Below, in pieces: positions 7,697-15,875 of a DNA stretch of 64,000 nucleotides. The translations under genes and the position numbers were made by a program. Each line of letters opens with the position of its first letter. Positions within the stretch are counted from its first letter, which is position 1. Below the pieces are notes generated by a model, which worked only from the letters and a program-made list of their open reading frames with translations, searched no databases and was not told where the DNA came from. This stretch comes from Pseudodesulfovibrio sediminis (lineage in GTDB: Bacteria; Desulfobacterota; Desulfovibrionia; Desulfovibrionales; Desulfovibrionaceae), in contig NZ_AP024485.1 of assembly GCF_020886695.1 (NCBI RefSeq), forward strand, positions 3,291,001 through 3,355,000, in the 5' to 3' direction.

Positions 7697-9319
7697 CTAG
7701 AGAAGGTAGTACACAGCGGCCAGTCCGCTCAGGGACATGGTGATGGTGTAGGGCAGTGCCAGCATGACCATTCTGCCGTAGGACAGGCGAATGACCGGAG
7801 CCAGTGTGCTTGTCAGCAGGAAGAGGAAGGCGGCCTGACCGTTAGGAGTGGCAACGGACGGAATGTTGGTGCCGGTATTGATGGCAACGGCCAGCTTGTC
7901 GAAGTGATCCATGGTCTCCTTGACGTGCATGGCGACATCCTGAGGAAGGGTTGCAAGCACATCGGCACGGGCCACATGCGCGTCCGTGAGTTTGGCCATC
8001 AGCTCTTGTCCGGTCATGCCGATGCCGGGAATGGCATTCAGCATGTGAACGAAGTGCATCTTGGTTTCCGAGATGTAGACTGTGGCCACAAAGACGTTGT
8101 CCGAGATCGAGGAGAGGATGCCGTTGGCCGCATAGTATGCGACGAGCTGGTTCTGACCGTGCAGGCTCAGGACGAAGTCGATGATGGGCTTGAAGAGCTC
8201 CTGGGAGTGAATGACCGCGACGATGGAGAAGAAGACGACCAGCAGTGCGGTGAAGGGCAGGGCCTCTTCAAAGGCGTGACCAAGCTGGTGTTCCTCGACA
8301 ATGCCGGTGAACGCTGTGAGCAGGACAATGACCGAAAGGCCGATCAGACCGACAGCAGCGAGGTGGAGCGCCAGGGCCGCTACGAGCCAGATGCCGGCAA
8401 GCGCCTGAATGACCAGTTTGAGCTTGCCTTTTGCTCCGGCTTTTTTCTCCATATCCATTGCTGTTTCGAGGAGAAAGGAGCGGATGTTGCCGGGCAGCTG
8501 GTATCCGTACCCGCAAACGTGGAACTGTTCGACGGCCAGGCAGGTCAGGAGACCGATGACCAGGACGGGCATGGTGACCGGCATGGCCTGGAGAAAGAAC
8601 GGAATGAAGTGCCAGCCCATTTCGTGGCCCACCAGCAGGTTCTGCGGTTCACCAACGAGCGTGCACACGCCGCCGAGAGCGGTACCGACTGCGCCATGCA
8701 TCATGAGATTGCGCAGGAACCCGCGGAACTGGCGCAGCTCCTGATGGTTCATCTTTTTGACAGTTGAGTCCGAGCTGAGATCATGGGAGTCTTCATGCCC
8801 TTTGCCAGACACGAACCGGTGGTAAACGTTATAGAACCCATAGGCAACAGCCATGATGACCGCGGTGACAGTCAAGGCGTCAAGGAAGGCGGACAGGATC
8901 GCGCCGGCAAGACAGAACAGCAGGGAAATCACTTTCTTGGACTGAATCTTTACCAGGATGCGCGTAAAGGTGAACTGCAGAAAGTCCTTCATGAAGTAGA
9001 TACCGGCAACCATGAAGATAAGCAGCAGAATGACTTCAAAGTTTTTCAGGGCTTCGTGGTAGACGGTCTCGGCAGAGGTCATGCCCATGACGACGGCTTC
9101 AAACGCCAGCAGGCCACCGGCAGGAAGCGGGTAGCATTTCAGCGCCATTGCCAGTGTGAAGATGAATTCGGCGATCAATGCCCAACCGGCCACAAACGTA
9201 CCTGCAGTCAGCATGAGAATCGGATTCAGTATGAGAAAGCCTATGATGACCAGCTTGTACCAGCTGGGAGCGTTCCCGAGAAATGTTTGGACAAAGACTT
9301 TTGACAATGGTGTTTTCAT
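7697..9319 (-). CDS. nhaB: Na+/H+ antiporter NhaB
   Basis: Inner-membrane sodium-proton exchanger (540 aa) that expels Na+ and helps set internal pH. It has about twelve hydrophobic segments. The NhaB-type N-terminus ([21 protein letters not shown]), the motif [19 protein letters not shown] with the conserved aspartate, and the C-terminal [24 protein letters not shown] stretch mark the family. The ATG at 9319 is chosen because AAGGAG lies nine bases upstream; a TTG six codons earlier would overlap that site. Its 5' leader has strong nested inverted repeats (see 9345-9399). It stands alone with its own terminator. Confidence 0.93.
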   Translation of the reverse strand: MKTPLSKVFVQTFLGNAPSWYKLVIIGFLILNPILMLTAGTFVAGWALIAEFIFTLAMALKCYPLPAGGLLAFEAVVMGMTSAETVYHEALKNFEVILLLIFMVAGIYFMKDFLQFTFTRILVKIQSKKVISLLFCLAGAILSAFLDALTVTAVIMAVAYGFYNVYHRFVSGKGHEDSHDLSSDSTVKKMNHQELRQFRGFLRNLMMHGAVGTALGGVCTLVGEPQNLLVGHEMGWHFIPFFLQAMPVTMPVLVIGLLTCLAVEQFHVCGYGYQLPGNIRSFLLETAMDMEKKAGAKGKLKLVIQALAGIWLVAALALHLAAVGLIGLSVIVLLTAFTGIVEEHQLGHAFEEALPFTALLVVFFSIVAVIHSQELFKPIIDFVLSLHGQNQLVAYYAANGILSSISDNVFVATVYISETKMHFVHMLNAIPGIGMTGQELMAKLTDAHVARADVLATLPQDVAMHVKETMDHFDKLAVAINTGTNIPSVATPNGQAAFLFLLTSTLAPVIRLSYGRMVMLALPYTITMSLSGLAAVYYLL

Positions 9320-9344
9320 TTTGAAATTCTCCTTCAAATGGTGA

Positions 9345-9399
9345 AACGTCTCATGGCTGTTGTTCCTGCATACAGGAAAAGACGGTGCCTGGAGACGTT
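9345..9399 (-). promoter_or_regulatory. Folded leader element upstream of nhaB
   Basis: Outer arms AACGTCTC (9345-9352) and GAGACGTT (9392-9399) pair perfectly over eight bases. Inside, TTCCTG-CATA-CAGGAA (9363-9378) forms a second hairpin, and a GGC/GCC pair can extend the outer helix. In the nhaB transcript this would be a compact 55-nt structure ending about 25 nt before the start codon. The arrangement suggests a cis-acting RNA or paired operator sites; no known class was recognised by eye. Confidence 0.5.
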
Positions 9400-9463
9400 A
9401 CGTCAGCGGAATAGTTCGTTGTGGTATTTACGTTTTTTTGTGGGTTATCCTACGACCGCAAAT

Positions 9464-9491
9464 GGGCCCCGGTGAGAGTTCACCGGGGCCC
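9464..9491. terminator. Strong hairpin between the SLC13 gene and nhaB
   Basis: A perfect 12-bp GC-rich stem GGGCCCCGGTGA / TCACCGGGGCCC with a four-base loop lies nine bases past the stop of the SLC13 transporter gene. On the minus strand it is followed only by ATTTG, so it is a weak intrinsic terminator in that direction. The better T-run (TTGTTTTTT) is on the plus strand. Confidence 0.6.
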
Positions 9492-9500
9492 CGTTGTTTT

Positions 9501-11300
9501 TTAGTAGAATAGCATTAGTGCGGCTATCATTACAACCATATAAATGACGGTCATGCCTGCACCGCTGCGGACGTAATCAATGGTGCGGTATCCTCCCGGA
9601 CGCATGATCAGGGCGTTGACCTGGTGGGTGGGCAGAACGAACGTATTCGATGCCGCCACAGCCACGGTGAGTGCTGCGACTCGTGGGTCGACCCCGGCGT
9701 TGAGCGCCATATTCATGGATAATGGGACCAGCAGTACGGTCGCGCCGACGTTGGAGGCCACCAGTGTGAAGAAGGATGTCAGGATGCCGATGACTGTCAG
9801 GAGTACCAATGGCGTAGGTGTGCCGAGCGCACCCATGATGGTGTCAGCGATATATTTCGCTGCTCCTGTGTTTTCAAAGGCCATGCCCAGCGGGATGAGT
9901 CCGCCGAGCAGGAAGACTGTCATCCAGTCGACCGATTGATATGCTTCGTCGATAGTCAGGACCTTTGTGAGGACCATGCCGAGGGCACCGGTCAGCAGTG
10001 CAATTGACAGCTGGATGTGGAACCCGAGAATCAGGACGAGGGAGACGGCGAGCCAGAAGAGCGCGACTTTGGCTTTTTCGGTGCGCAGGATCTCACCCTT
10101 CACGTCTTCCGTGAAGACAAGATCGGGCAGGCCGTTGAGCATATGGAAGACTTCCCAGCGGCCGTGGACCAGCAGGGCGTCACCAGACTCGATGACAATG
10201 TCGCTCAAGCCGCTGACAAACAGTTTGTCGCCACGGAATATGGCCAGAGTGGAAACCTTGAACCGTTCGCGCAGGCGGAATTCGGCAATGGTCTTGCCCA
10301 TGAATTCGGAGCGCGGCGTGACGATACCTTCCATGATGCCGGCGTTGTTCGGCGACAGTTCTTCGGCAAAGGTGGACAGTTCGGCCTGCAAGGCCCAGCC
10401 CATATCCTCGGCCATGTGTTCGATGAACTCCTGAGGACCGACAAAAACGAGGTGGTCGCCAGCCTGGATGGTTTCACTCGGCAGCGGGGCAAAGATGTGA
10501 TCCTTGCCGTTGTCGCGTGCGATGGCGACCAGGGTTGCGAAGTACACCGGCCTGAGATCGAGTGATTTCAGCGTGGAATCATTCTTCCAGTCCATGGGCA
10601 CATGCAATTCAAAAAGGGAACCGACGTTATTGTATGTGCCGGTCAGAACAGAGGACATGGGGCCGGAGCTTTCGTCTTCGGACCGGGTGGGGAGAACGAA
10701 CCGGCCAAAGATGATGAAGTAGATCAGCGCCGCTGCAATCAACAGCAAGCCAACGGGGGTGACGCTGAAAAGGCCGAATGATTCGTATTTGGTTCCACCC
10801 ACGACCATGAGGTCGTTGAGCAGGATGAGCGGGCTGGAGCCGACAAGGGTCAGACAGCCGCCAATGATCGCGCAGAATCCCATGGGCATGAGCAGGCGAC
10901 CGATGGGAACACCAGTCTGATTACCGATGCGTTTGGCTGCCGGCAGGAACAGTGCGGCGGCGCCGATGTTCTGCATGAAGCCAGAGATGAAAGCGACCGT
11001 TGTTGAAATAAGGGTCATTATCCGTGATTCGCTTTTACCGGCAAATCGGAGAATGACCCTGGCCATTGAGTTCATGATGCCGGTCTTGTCCAGACCGGCA
11101 CCGATAATGATGACAGCGATAATGGAGACAACCGCGTTACTACTCAACCCGCTGATGGCCTGCTGTGGAGTGACCAATCCCAGAAGGGGCAGCAGGACCA
11201 TCATGATGAGACCGACGACATCGACCCTGACCCATTCGAAGATGAAAAGAAGGACAGCGAGTACGAGTACGGCCATAACCGTAATAATTTCAGGAGTCAT
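9501..11300 (-). CDS. SLC13/DASS-type transporter with two RCK_C domains
   Basis: A 599-residue membrane transporter. The N-terminal half (to about residue 210) and the C-terminal part (from about 405) each carry five or six hydrophobic segments with the divalent anion/sodium symporter motifs NIGAAALFLPAAKRIG and ASNVGATVLLVPLSMNMA. Between them lie two TrkA-C/RCK_C domains (about 220-390) that bind small ligands and gate transport. Family members move sulfate, dicarboxylates or other anions with sodium; substrate cannot be assigned here. Sulfate would fit a sulfate reducer but is speculation. SD AAGGA precedes the ATG. It lies 43 bp downstream of the small stress-protein gene, probably in one transcript. 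Confidence 0.85.
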   Translation of the reverse strand: MTPEIITVMAVLVLAVLLFIFEWVRVDVVGLIMMVLLPLLGLVTPQQAISGLSSNAVVSIIAVIIIGAGLDKTGIMNSMARVILRFAGKSESRIMTLISTTVAFISGFMQNIGAAALFLPAAKRIGNQTGVPIGRLLMPMGFCAIIGGCLTLVGSSPLILLNDLMVVGGTKYESFGLFSVTPVGLLLIAAALIYFIIFGRFVLPTRSEDESSGPMSSVLTGTYNNVGSLFELHVPMDWKNDSTLKSLDLRPVYFATLVAIARDNGKDHIFAPLPSETIQAGDHLVFVGPQEFIEHMAEDMGWALQAELSTFAEELSPNNAGIMEGIVTPRSEFMGKTIAEFRLRERFKVSTLAIFRGDKLFVSGLSDIVIESGDALLVHGRWEVFHMLNGLPDLVFTEDVKGEILRTEKAKVALFWLAVSLVLILGFHIQLSIALLTGALGMVLTKVLTIDEAYQSVDWMTVFLLGGLIPLGMAFENTGAAKYIADTIMGALGTPTPLVLLTVIGILTSFFTLVASNVGATVLLVPLSMNMALNAGVDPRVAALTVAVAASNTFVLPTHQVNALIMRPGGYRTIDYVRSGAGMTVIYMVVMIAALMLFY

Positions 11301-11343
11301 TTAAAGTCCTTAAGAATATATGAAAATAGAACGTTGCGGCGAA

Positions 11344-11799
11344 TTATTTCGCGTGCAGTGTCGCTCGAGTGTACACTGGAATGGTGCCTCTCTTGCAGAT
11401 GTCCGGGGCATCATCCATAATGTATCTGAACTGGGGATCTTGCGAATACAGTTCGGAAACAACAGCTTCTTCATTTCCCTGCCGCACTTCGTGGGCAAAA
11501 CCCAGTCCGGCTTCCATGGCCTTGCAGGAGAATTCCTGAATGCTCTGCTTTGCCTTGGAGCAGAAATCGTCAAACTGCTTCCCTGACTCGTCAAGATTGA
11601 GTGCCACAAGAGAGCTGCGAGTTTTCTGGGCCATGTCTATGGCGTAGTCGGCAATACTGTCTGAAAAGGCAGCGCCCTTGCAGACGATGAGTATCTTGCA
11701 TTCCTGCCGTTCACAGTCGCATTGGGCTACTTCTGGGATCGGGGTATCGGTGACCATTTCAGTGGGATTCTTTGAAAATCGCTTGAAAAAACCTATCAT
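11344..11799 (-). CDS. Small universal-stress-like protein
   Basis: A 151-residue protein with a UspA-like core: the strand ILIVCKGAAFSDSIADYAIDMAQKTRSSLVALNLDES is followed by a long helix, but the usual nucleotide-binding G-2x-G-9x-G(S/T) loop is not evident, so ATP binding is doubtful. The ATG at 11799 has GGAGG ten bases upstream. An in-frame ATG at 11940 also has a good site (AGGAG) and would add 47 residues with a conserved-looking cysteine/histidine stretch (NTCHVGAWAFCQE). It precedes the SLC13/RCK transporter gene and may tune it. The family call is moderate. Confidence 0.6.
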   Translation of the reverse strand: MIGFFKRFSKNPTEMVTDTPIPEVAQCDCERQECKILIVCKGAAFSDSIADYAIDMAQKTRSSLVALNLDESGKQFDDFCSKAKQSIQEFSCKAMEAGLGFAHEVRQGNEEAVVSELYSQDPQFRYIMDDAPDICKRGTIPVYTRATLHAK

Positions 11800-11940
11800 C
11801 GGAAAACCTCCAGTGTTTTGCAAAAGATGGCTTTCTTGGCAGAAAGCCCAGGCTCCTACATGACATGTGTTGCTGTTGGCAGCTGCCATTTGCGTGTAGT
11901 GCCTATCCACCATTCGTTTCATCGACTTAAAGAAGGGCAT

Positions 11941-12490
11941 GAACTTCTCCTATGGTTAAAGTGTGGAGATCGTCTTCTTGCTTCTCAGGCCTTGTATAAT
12001 CAAAACACATGCCAAAAAGCTGGTTGGTCACAACCTCCTGTAAATGCAGGGTAAATGAAAAAAAACACAGTCTGGAAGAATGCTCTATGATGCTTTTTGC
12101 AACAGCATTATCCCGTGAAACAGTGTGTCGTCTCACATGTGGGGGTATTTCTGGATATTGTATGATGCAATATGCAACAGCCTTGAGTTGGAAAATCGGC
12201 TTTTTTGGGTGTTTTGTGGGCTTCATACTTATCTGTGCTTTTTTTCACTATTATTTCTCAATAAATTAAAGCTGTGTAATCAGGAAGTTAGAGATTTATT
12301 GATCGGCGTATCGGTGGGTGCTCGAAGAGGATCGGGGCTGAACTCTGTTCTTTTTTGAACAGCGTTGCTAACTGCAACCTTAACAAGCCCCGATCTGCAT
12401 GATATATAGTAATAATAGGGAGGTATGACTTCCGGCCGCCGTATCATGCGCAGCCTCCCGCACACGGATTTATTGCAGGAGGCGACAAAT
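11941..12490. other. Divergent regulatory region upstream of the Lon-receiver hybrid gene
   Basis: A 550-bp AT-rich stretch with no supported protein gene. It holds an imperfect direct repeat TATGATGC-N4-TGCAACAGC (12086-12106 and 12161-12181, 75 bp apart), each copy near local inverted repeats. At 12330-12395 lies a 66-bp element whose arms can fold as a three-way junction. Short hydrophobic frames in this stretch lack ribosome sites. Confidence 0.6.
12330..12395 (+). ncRNA. Candidate three-way-junction RNA element (leader of the Lon hybrid gene)
   Basis: The outer stem GATCGGGGCT (12330-12339) pairs perfectly with AGCCCCGATC (12386-12395). It encloses two further perfect hairpins: CTGTTC-TTTTTT-GAACAG (12345-12362) and GTTGC-TAACT-GCAAC (12364-12378). 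All 21 base pairs are Watson-Crick, and the three helices meet at one junction, the shape of many riboswitches and small RNAs. It ends 95 bp before the start of the Lon-receiver gene. No U-run follows, so it is not a simple terminator. Strand and function are inferred. Confidence 0.5.
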
Positions 12491-14566
12491 ATGGGATGGT
12501 TCGGCATTCGAGGCTCCTCTTCTCCCAAAGAGGTGAAAACGACAGACGAGGACGTTCCCGCAAAAAAAGAACATGCGCCGGTTTCCCTGCCGCATGACTC
12601 CCTGCGAGAAAAGATCGAATCTGCCGGTCTTTCCCCTGAGATCCTGGAAACAGCCCGAGCGGAATGTGACCGTTTGAAGAGCGTTGATCCGTCTTCGCCC
12701 GAATATGCGATCAGCCTGAATTTTCTGGAAGTTATTCTTTCCCTTCCCTGGAATACCACCACCAAGGATGATCTGGATATTGTCCGTGCCGAGGAAGTGC
12801 TCAATGCACGACATTACGGGCTGGGGCGGGTGAAGGACCGCATCCTTGAATTTCTCGCGGTCAAGAATCTCTGCGCCCAAAGTTTGCCCCGCATTCTGCT
12901 GGTGGATGATGAACTTATTGCCCGCGAAAACCTCTCCATCGTGTTCGAAGCCGATGGATTTGAGGTGGAGGCAGTCGCCAACGGCCTTGAAGCGGTGGCC
13001 GCCATGGAAAAGAAGCCTGCTCACATCGTCGTTTCCGATCTCAAGATGGATGGCATGGACGGCATGGAGTTGTTGCAGGTGCTGCGCAAGAAGTGGCCGG
13101 ACACCAAAGTGATCATGATCACAGGGTATGCTACCGTTAAGACGGCTGTGGCAGCCATGCGACAGGGGGCCGATCAATATCTCGGCAAACCCGTCAATCT
13201 GACCAAATTGCGTGCATATGTTAATGAATTATACGAGAAAAGCATTCGATCCCGTCACCTTCACGGATTCGTTTTGTGCTTTAACGGCCCGCCCGGCATG
13301 GGCAAGACGTCCATTGGCAAGGCCATTGCCGAGGCCATGGGCAGGAAGTTCTTCCGCCTTTCCCTGGCAGGTCTCCGTGACGAAGCCGAGCTGCGCGGAC
13401 ACAGGCGCACCTATGTCGGCGCCATGCCCGGCCGCATCATTCAAGGCATACAAAAAGCCAGAGCCAAAAACCCTGTCATCATGCTGGACGAAGTGGACAA
13501 GGCTGTGCAGGATTTTCAGGGTGACGCCACATCGGTCCTGCTTGAAATGCTCGATTCGGAGCAGAACCACGCCTTTGTGGATCACTATCTCGGCCTACCG
13601 TTCGATCTCTCCAGCGTGTTGTTTATCTGCACCTCCAATGCCGTGGAGCGGCTTCCGGCTCCGCTGCGGGACCGTCTCGAAATCATCGATTTTCCGAGCT
13701 ACACTCTGGATGAAAAGCTGCAGATCGCATCACGGTATATCTTTCCCGATCAACTGCAGTTGCACGGCCTGAACGAAAAGCTCGTGAATCTGCCCATTGA
13801 ATCGGTTCGGGCCATCATTTTCGGGTATACTCGTGAGGCGGGGTTGCGTGGGGTGCGCAAGCAGTTGGCTTCCCTGTGTCGCAAGCTTGCCAAGCAGGTG
13901 CTTACGGAAGGGAATACCGCCGTTGAGATAGATAAAAATATGGTCCTCGAATTGTTGGGAGCACCGCCGTTTGCCATGGCGTCCGCGCAGTCCCAGCCCA
14001 AGGTCGGGTTGTCAACGAGTCTGGTCTGGACTCAGAATGGAGGTGAAATCATCTTTGTGGAAGTCGCACGGATGAAGGGCAACAAGCAGCTCATATTGAC
14101 CGGGTCATTGGGCGAAGTCTTGCGTGAGTCTGCGCAGACGGCTCTGAGTTATTGCCGCAGTCATGCCGAAGAGTTCGGCATAGATCCTGATTTTTATGCG
14201 ACATCGGACATCCACATCCACATTCCGGCAGGCGCTGTTTCCAAGGAAGGGCCCTCCGCCGGCGTGGCCATTACGCTGGCGCTCCTGTCTCTGCTGACCG
14301 GGCGCCCCATACGGCAGGACATGGCCTCCACAGGAGAGTTGTCCCTGCTTGGCGAGGTGTTGCCGGTGGGCGGTGTCAGGGAAAAACTCATGGCGGCACA
14401 GTCTGCCGGGATTGCCACGGTCATCTTGCCGCAGGGGTGTGCCTCAAGAGTGCAATCGATTGAGGATACCGTGCTTGAGGATCTGGATATCCGCTTTGTT
14501 TCGACCATGGATGAAGCGGCCAGGGAAGCCCTGTGCGCGTCACCTACTCCAGATGATACCGTTTGA
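12491..14566 (+). CDS. Lon-type ATP-dependent protease with an internal response-regulator receiver domain
   Basis: A 691-residue hybrid. Residues about 40-130 match the helical neck of Lon (LSLPWNTTTKDDLD, HYGLGRVKDRILEFLAV). Residues 134-250 are a CheY-like receiver (RILLVDDE; phospho-acceptor D183 in VVSDLKMDG; switch T in MITGYA; K in GKPVNL). The AAA+ module follows (Walker A GPPGMGKT 266-273; Walker B VIMLDEVDK; RDEAELRGHRRTYVGAMPG), then the S16 protease domain with Ser589 (GPSAG) and Lys632, 43 apart as in E. coli Lon. The amino-terminal substrate-binding LAN domain is missing. The ATG at 12491 has AGGAGG at good spacing; an upstream in-frame ATG (12425) does not. It probably degrades proteins under phosphorylation control. 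It converges on a two-component pair. Confidence 0.9.
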   Translation: MGWFGIRGSSSPKEVKTTDEDVPAKKEHAPVSLPHDSLREKIESAGLSPEILETARAECDRLKSVDPSSPEYAISLNFLEVILSLPWNTTTKDDLDIVRAEEVLNARHYGLGRVKDRILEFLAVKNLCAQSLPRILLVDDELIARENLSIVFEADGFEVEAVANGLEAVAAMEKKPAHIVVSDLKMDGMDGMELLQVLRKKWPDTKVIMITGYATVKTAVAAMRQGADQYLGKPVNLTKLRAYVNELYEKSIRSRHLHGFVLCFNGPPGMGKTSIGKAIAEAMGRKFFRLSLAGLRDEAELRGHRRTYVGAMPGRIIQGIQKARAKNPVIMLDEVDKAVQDFQGDATSVLLEMLDSEQNHAFVDHYLGLPFDLSSVLFICTSNAVERLPAPLRDRLEIIDFPSYTLDEKLQIASRYIFPDQLQLHGLNEKLVNLPIESVRAIIFGYTREAGLRGVRKQLASLCRKLAKQVLTEGNTAVEIDKNMVLELLGAPPFAMASAQSQPKVGLSTSLVWTQNGGEIIFVEVARMKGNKQLILTGSLGEVLRESAQTALSYCRSHAEEFGIDPDFYATSDIHIHIPAGAVSKEGPSAGVAITLALLSLLTGRPIRQDMASTGELSLLGEVLPVGGVREKLMAAQSAGIATVILPQGCASRVQSIEDTVLEDLDIRFVSTMDEAAREALCASPTPDDTV

Positions 14567-15875
14567 TTTTCCGCCACAGGGAGACCCGGTCTATACCGAG
14601 GATGCGGGCTGCCTGCGTCTTGTTTGAGGCCGAGGCCGCAAGCACTTTGCGGATATGCGCCTTTTCCAGATCTTCAAGAGTCGGAAGCGGGGCTTCGGGT
14701 TCGACGTTGCTGATGCCGGCCGGCAGCAGGTCGGGCGTGAAGGATGTTCCCTGGCCGAGGGCCAGGGCTCGCTGCACGATGTTCTCCAGCTCCCGCACGT
14801 TGCCCGGAAACGGGTAGTTCATGAGAATGTCCAGCGCATCCTGGGAAATGGAGTTGATCGTTTGCCCTGTCTGGTGGTGCTTTTCCAGAAAGTGACCGAT
14901 AAGGATCGGGATGTCTTCACGGTGTTCCCGCAGTGGCGGAGCCTGGAGGGTGACCACGTTGAGGCGGTAGTAGAGATCCTGACGAAATTCACCTTTTTCA
15001 ACCAGTTCGCGCAGGTCGCAATTGGTCGCGGCAACGACCCGGATGTCCACCGGGATTTCCTTGGTCCCGCCCACGCGCAGGAAGGTGCGCTCCTGAAGGA
15101 CCCGGAGCAGCTTGACCTGCATGTTCAACGGCAGTTCGCCGATTTCATCGAAAAAGACCGTCCCGCCATCAGCGACTTCGAGAATGCCTTTCTGTCCTCT
15201 GTTGGCGCCGGTGAATGCTTCCTTTTCATGGCCGAACAGTTCCTTGTCCATCAGTTCTGCCGTGAACGTACCGCAGTTGATGGCCATGAAACGCTCTTCG
15301 GATCGCTGGCTGAGCTGATGGATGCCCTGTGCCACAAGCTCCTTGCCTGTGCCGGTCTCGCCCTGAATGAGGACGTTGCATTTCATCTGGGCCAGTTGCC
15401 TGACGGTTTTCTTCAGTTGAACAAAGACATCGCTCTCGCCGACGAGCGGAAAATCGCTTTTACCCTGTGCCACGATTTTGCGCAGACGCTGGACTTCCAC
15501 TGAAAGGGCGTGCTGTTCCAACGCCCGTTCCACCTGGAGCCGCAGCTCATCCAGCTTGACCGGCTTGGCAATGTAGGAGTGTGCGCCTTTCTGCATCGCC
15601 TTGACGGCGTTGGAGACAGTGGCGTGTCCGGTGACCACGATGACGATGACCATCGGGTGCTGGGCCCGGATGCGTTCCATCATCTGGATGCCGTCAATTC
15701 CCGGAAGCATCAGGTCCGTGATGACCAGATCATACTCGTTCTTGGCCAACTCGCGGAGCCCTTCTTCGGCAGAGGCAAGGGCAGTGACATTGTAGCCGGA
15801 GGAGGTCAGCACATGCGTCAGGTTTTCCCGGGCAATTCGCTCGTCTTCGACTACCATGATGGATGCGACGGTCAT
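14544..15875 (-). CDS. NtrC-family sigma-54-dependent response regulator
   Basis: A 443-residue transcription activator: receiver (1-120; phospho-acceptor in VITDLMLPG), AAA+ sigma-54 activation domain (about 140-370; Walker A GETGTGKE, FDEIGELPL) and a Fis-type helix-turn-helix at the end (NKTQAARILGIDRVSLWRKIKRY). The loop that contacts sigma-54 reads EAFTGA instead of the usual GAFTGA. The receiver is clearly similar to the one inside the adjacent Lon hybrid (both have DE-x-IAREN-L). Its end overlaps the Lon gene end by 23 bp on the opposite strand. It is cotranscribed with the kinase gene upstream (4-bp ATGA overlap), which should phosphorylate it. Confidence 0.93.
   Translation of the reverse strand: MTVASIMVVEDERIARENLTHVLTSSGYNVTALASAEEGLRELAKNEYDLVITDLMLPGIDGIQMMERIRAQHPMVIVIVVTGHATVSNAVKAMQKGAHSYIAKPVKLDELRLQVERALEQHALSVEVQRLRKIVAQGKSDFPLVGESDVFVQLKKTVRQLAQMKCNVLIQGETGTGKELVAQGIHQLSQRSEERFMAINCGTFTAELMDKELFGHEKEAFTGANRGQKGILEVADGGTVFFDEIGELPLNMQVKLLRVLQERTFLRVGGTKEIPVDIRVVAATNCDLRELVEKGEFRQDLYYRLNVVTLQAPPLREHREDIPILIGHFLEKHHQTGQTINSISQDALDILMNYPFPGNVRELENIVQRALALGQGTSFTPDLLPAGISNVEPEAPLPTLEDLEKAHIRKVLAASASNKTQAARILGIDRVSLWRKIKRYHLE

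Noticed and set aside
7619..8767. A 382-codon plus-strand frame opposite nhaB
   Set aside because: Antisense to NhaB; Gly/Asp/Gln-rich translation with no domain; a by-product of GC-rich codon use.
12009..12269. An 86-codon hydrophobic frame upstream of the Lon hybrid
   Set aside because: No ribosome site at its start, runs through the direct-repeat region, and no recognisable family; better seen as regulatory DNA.
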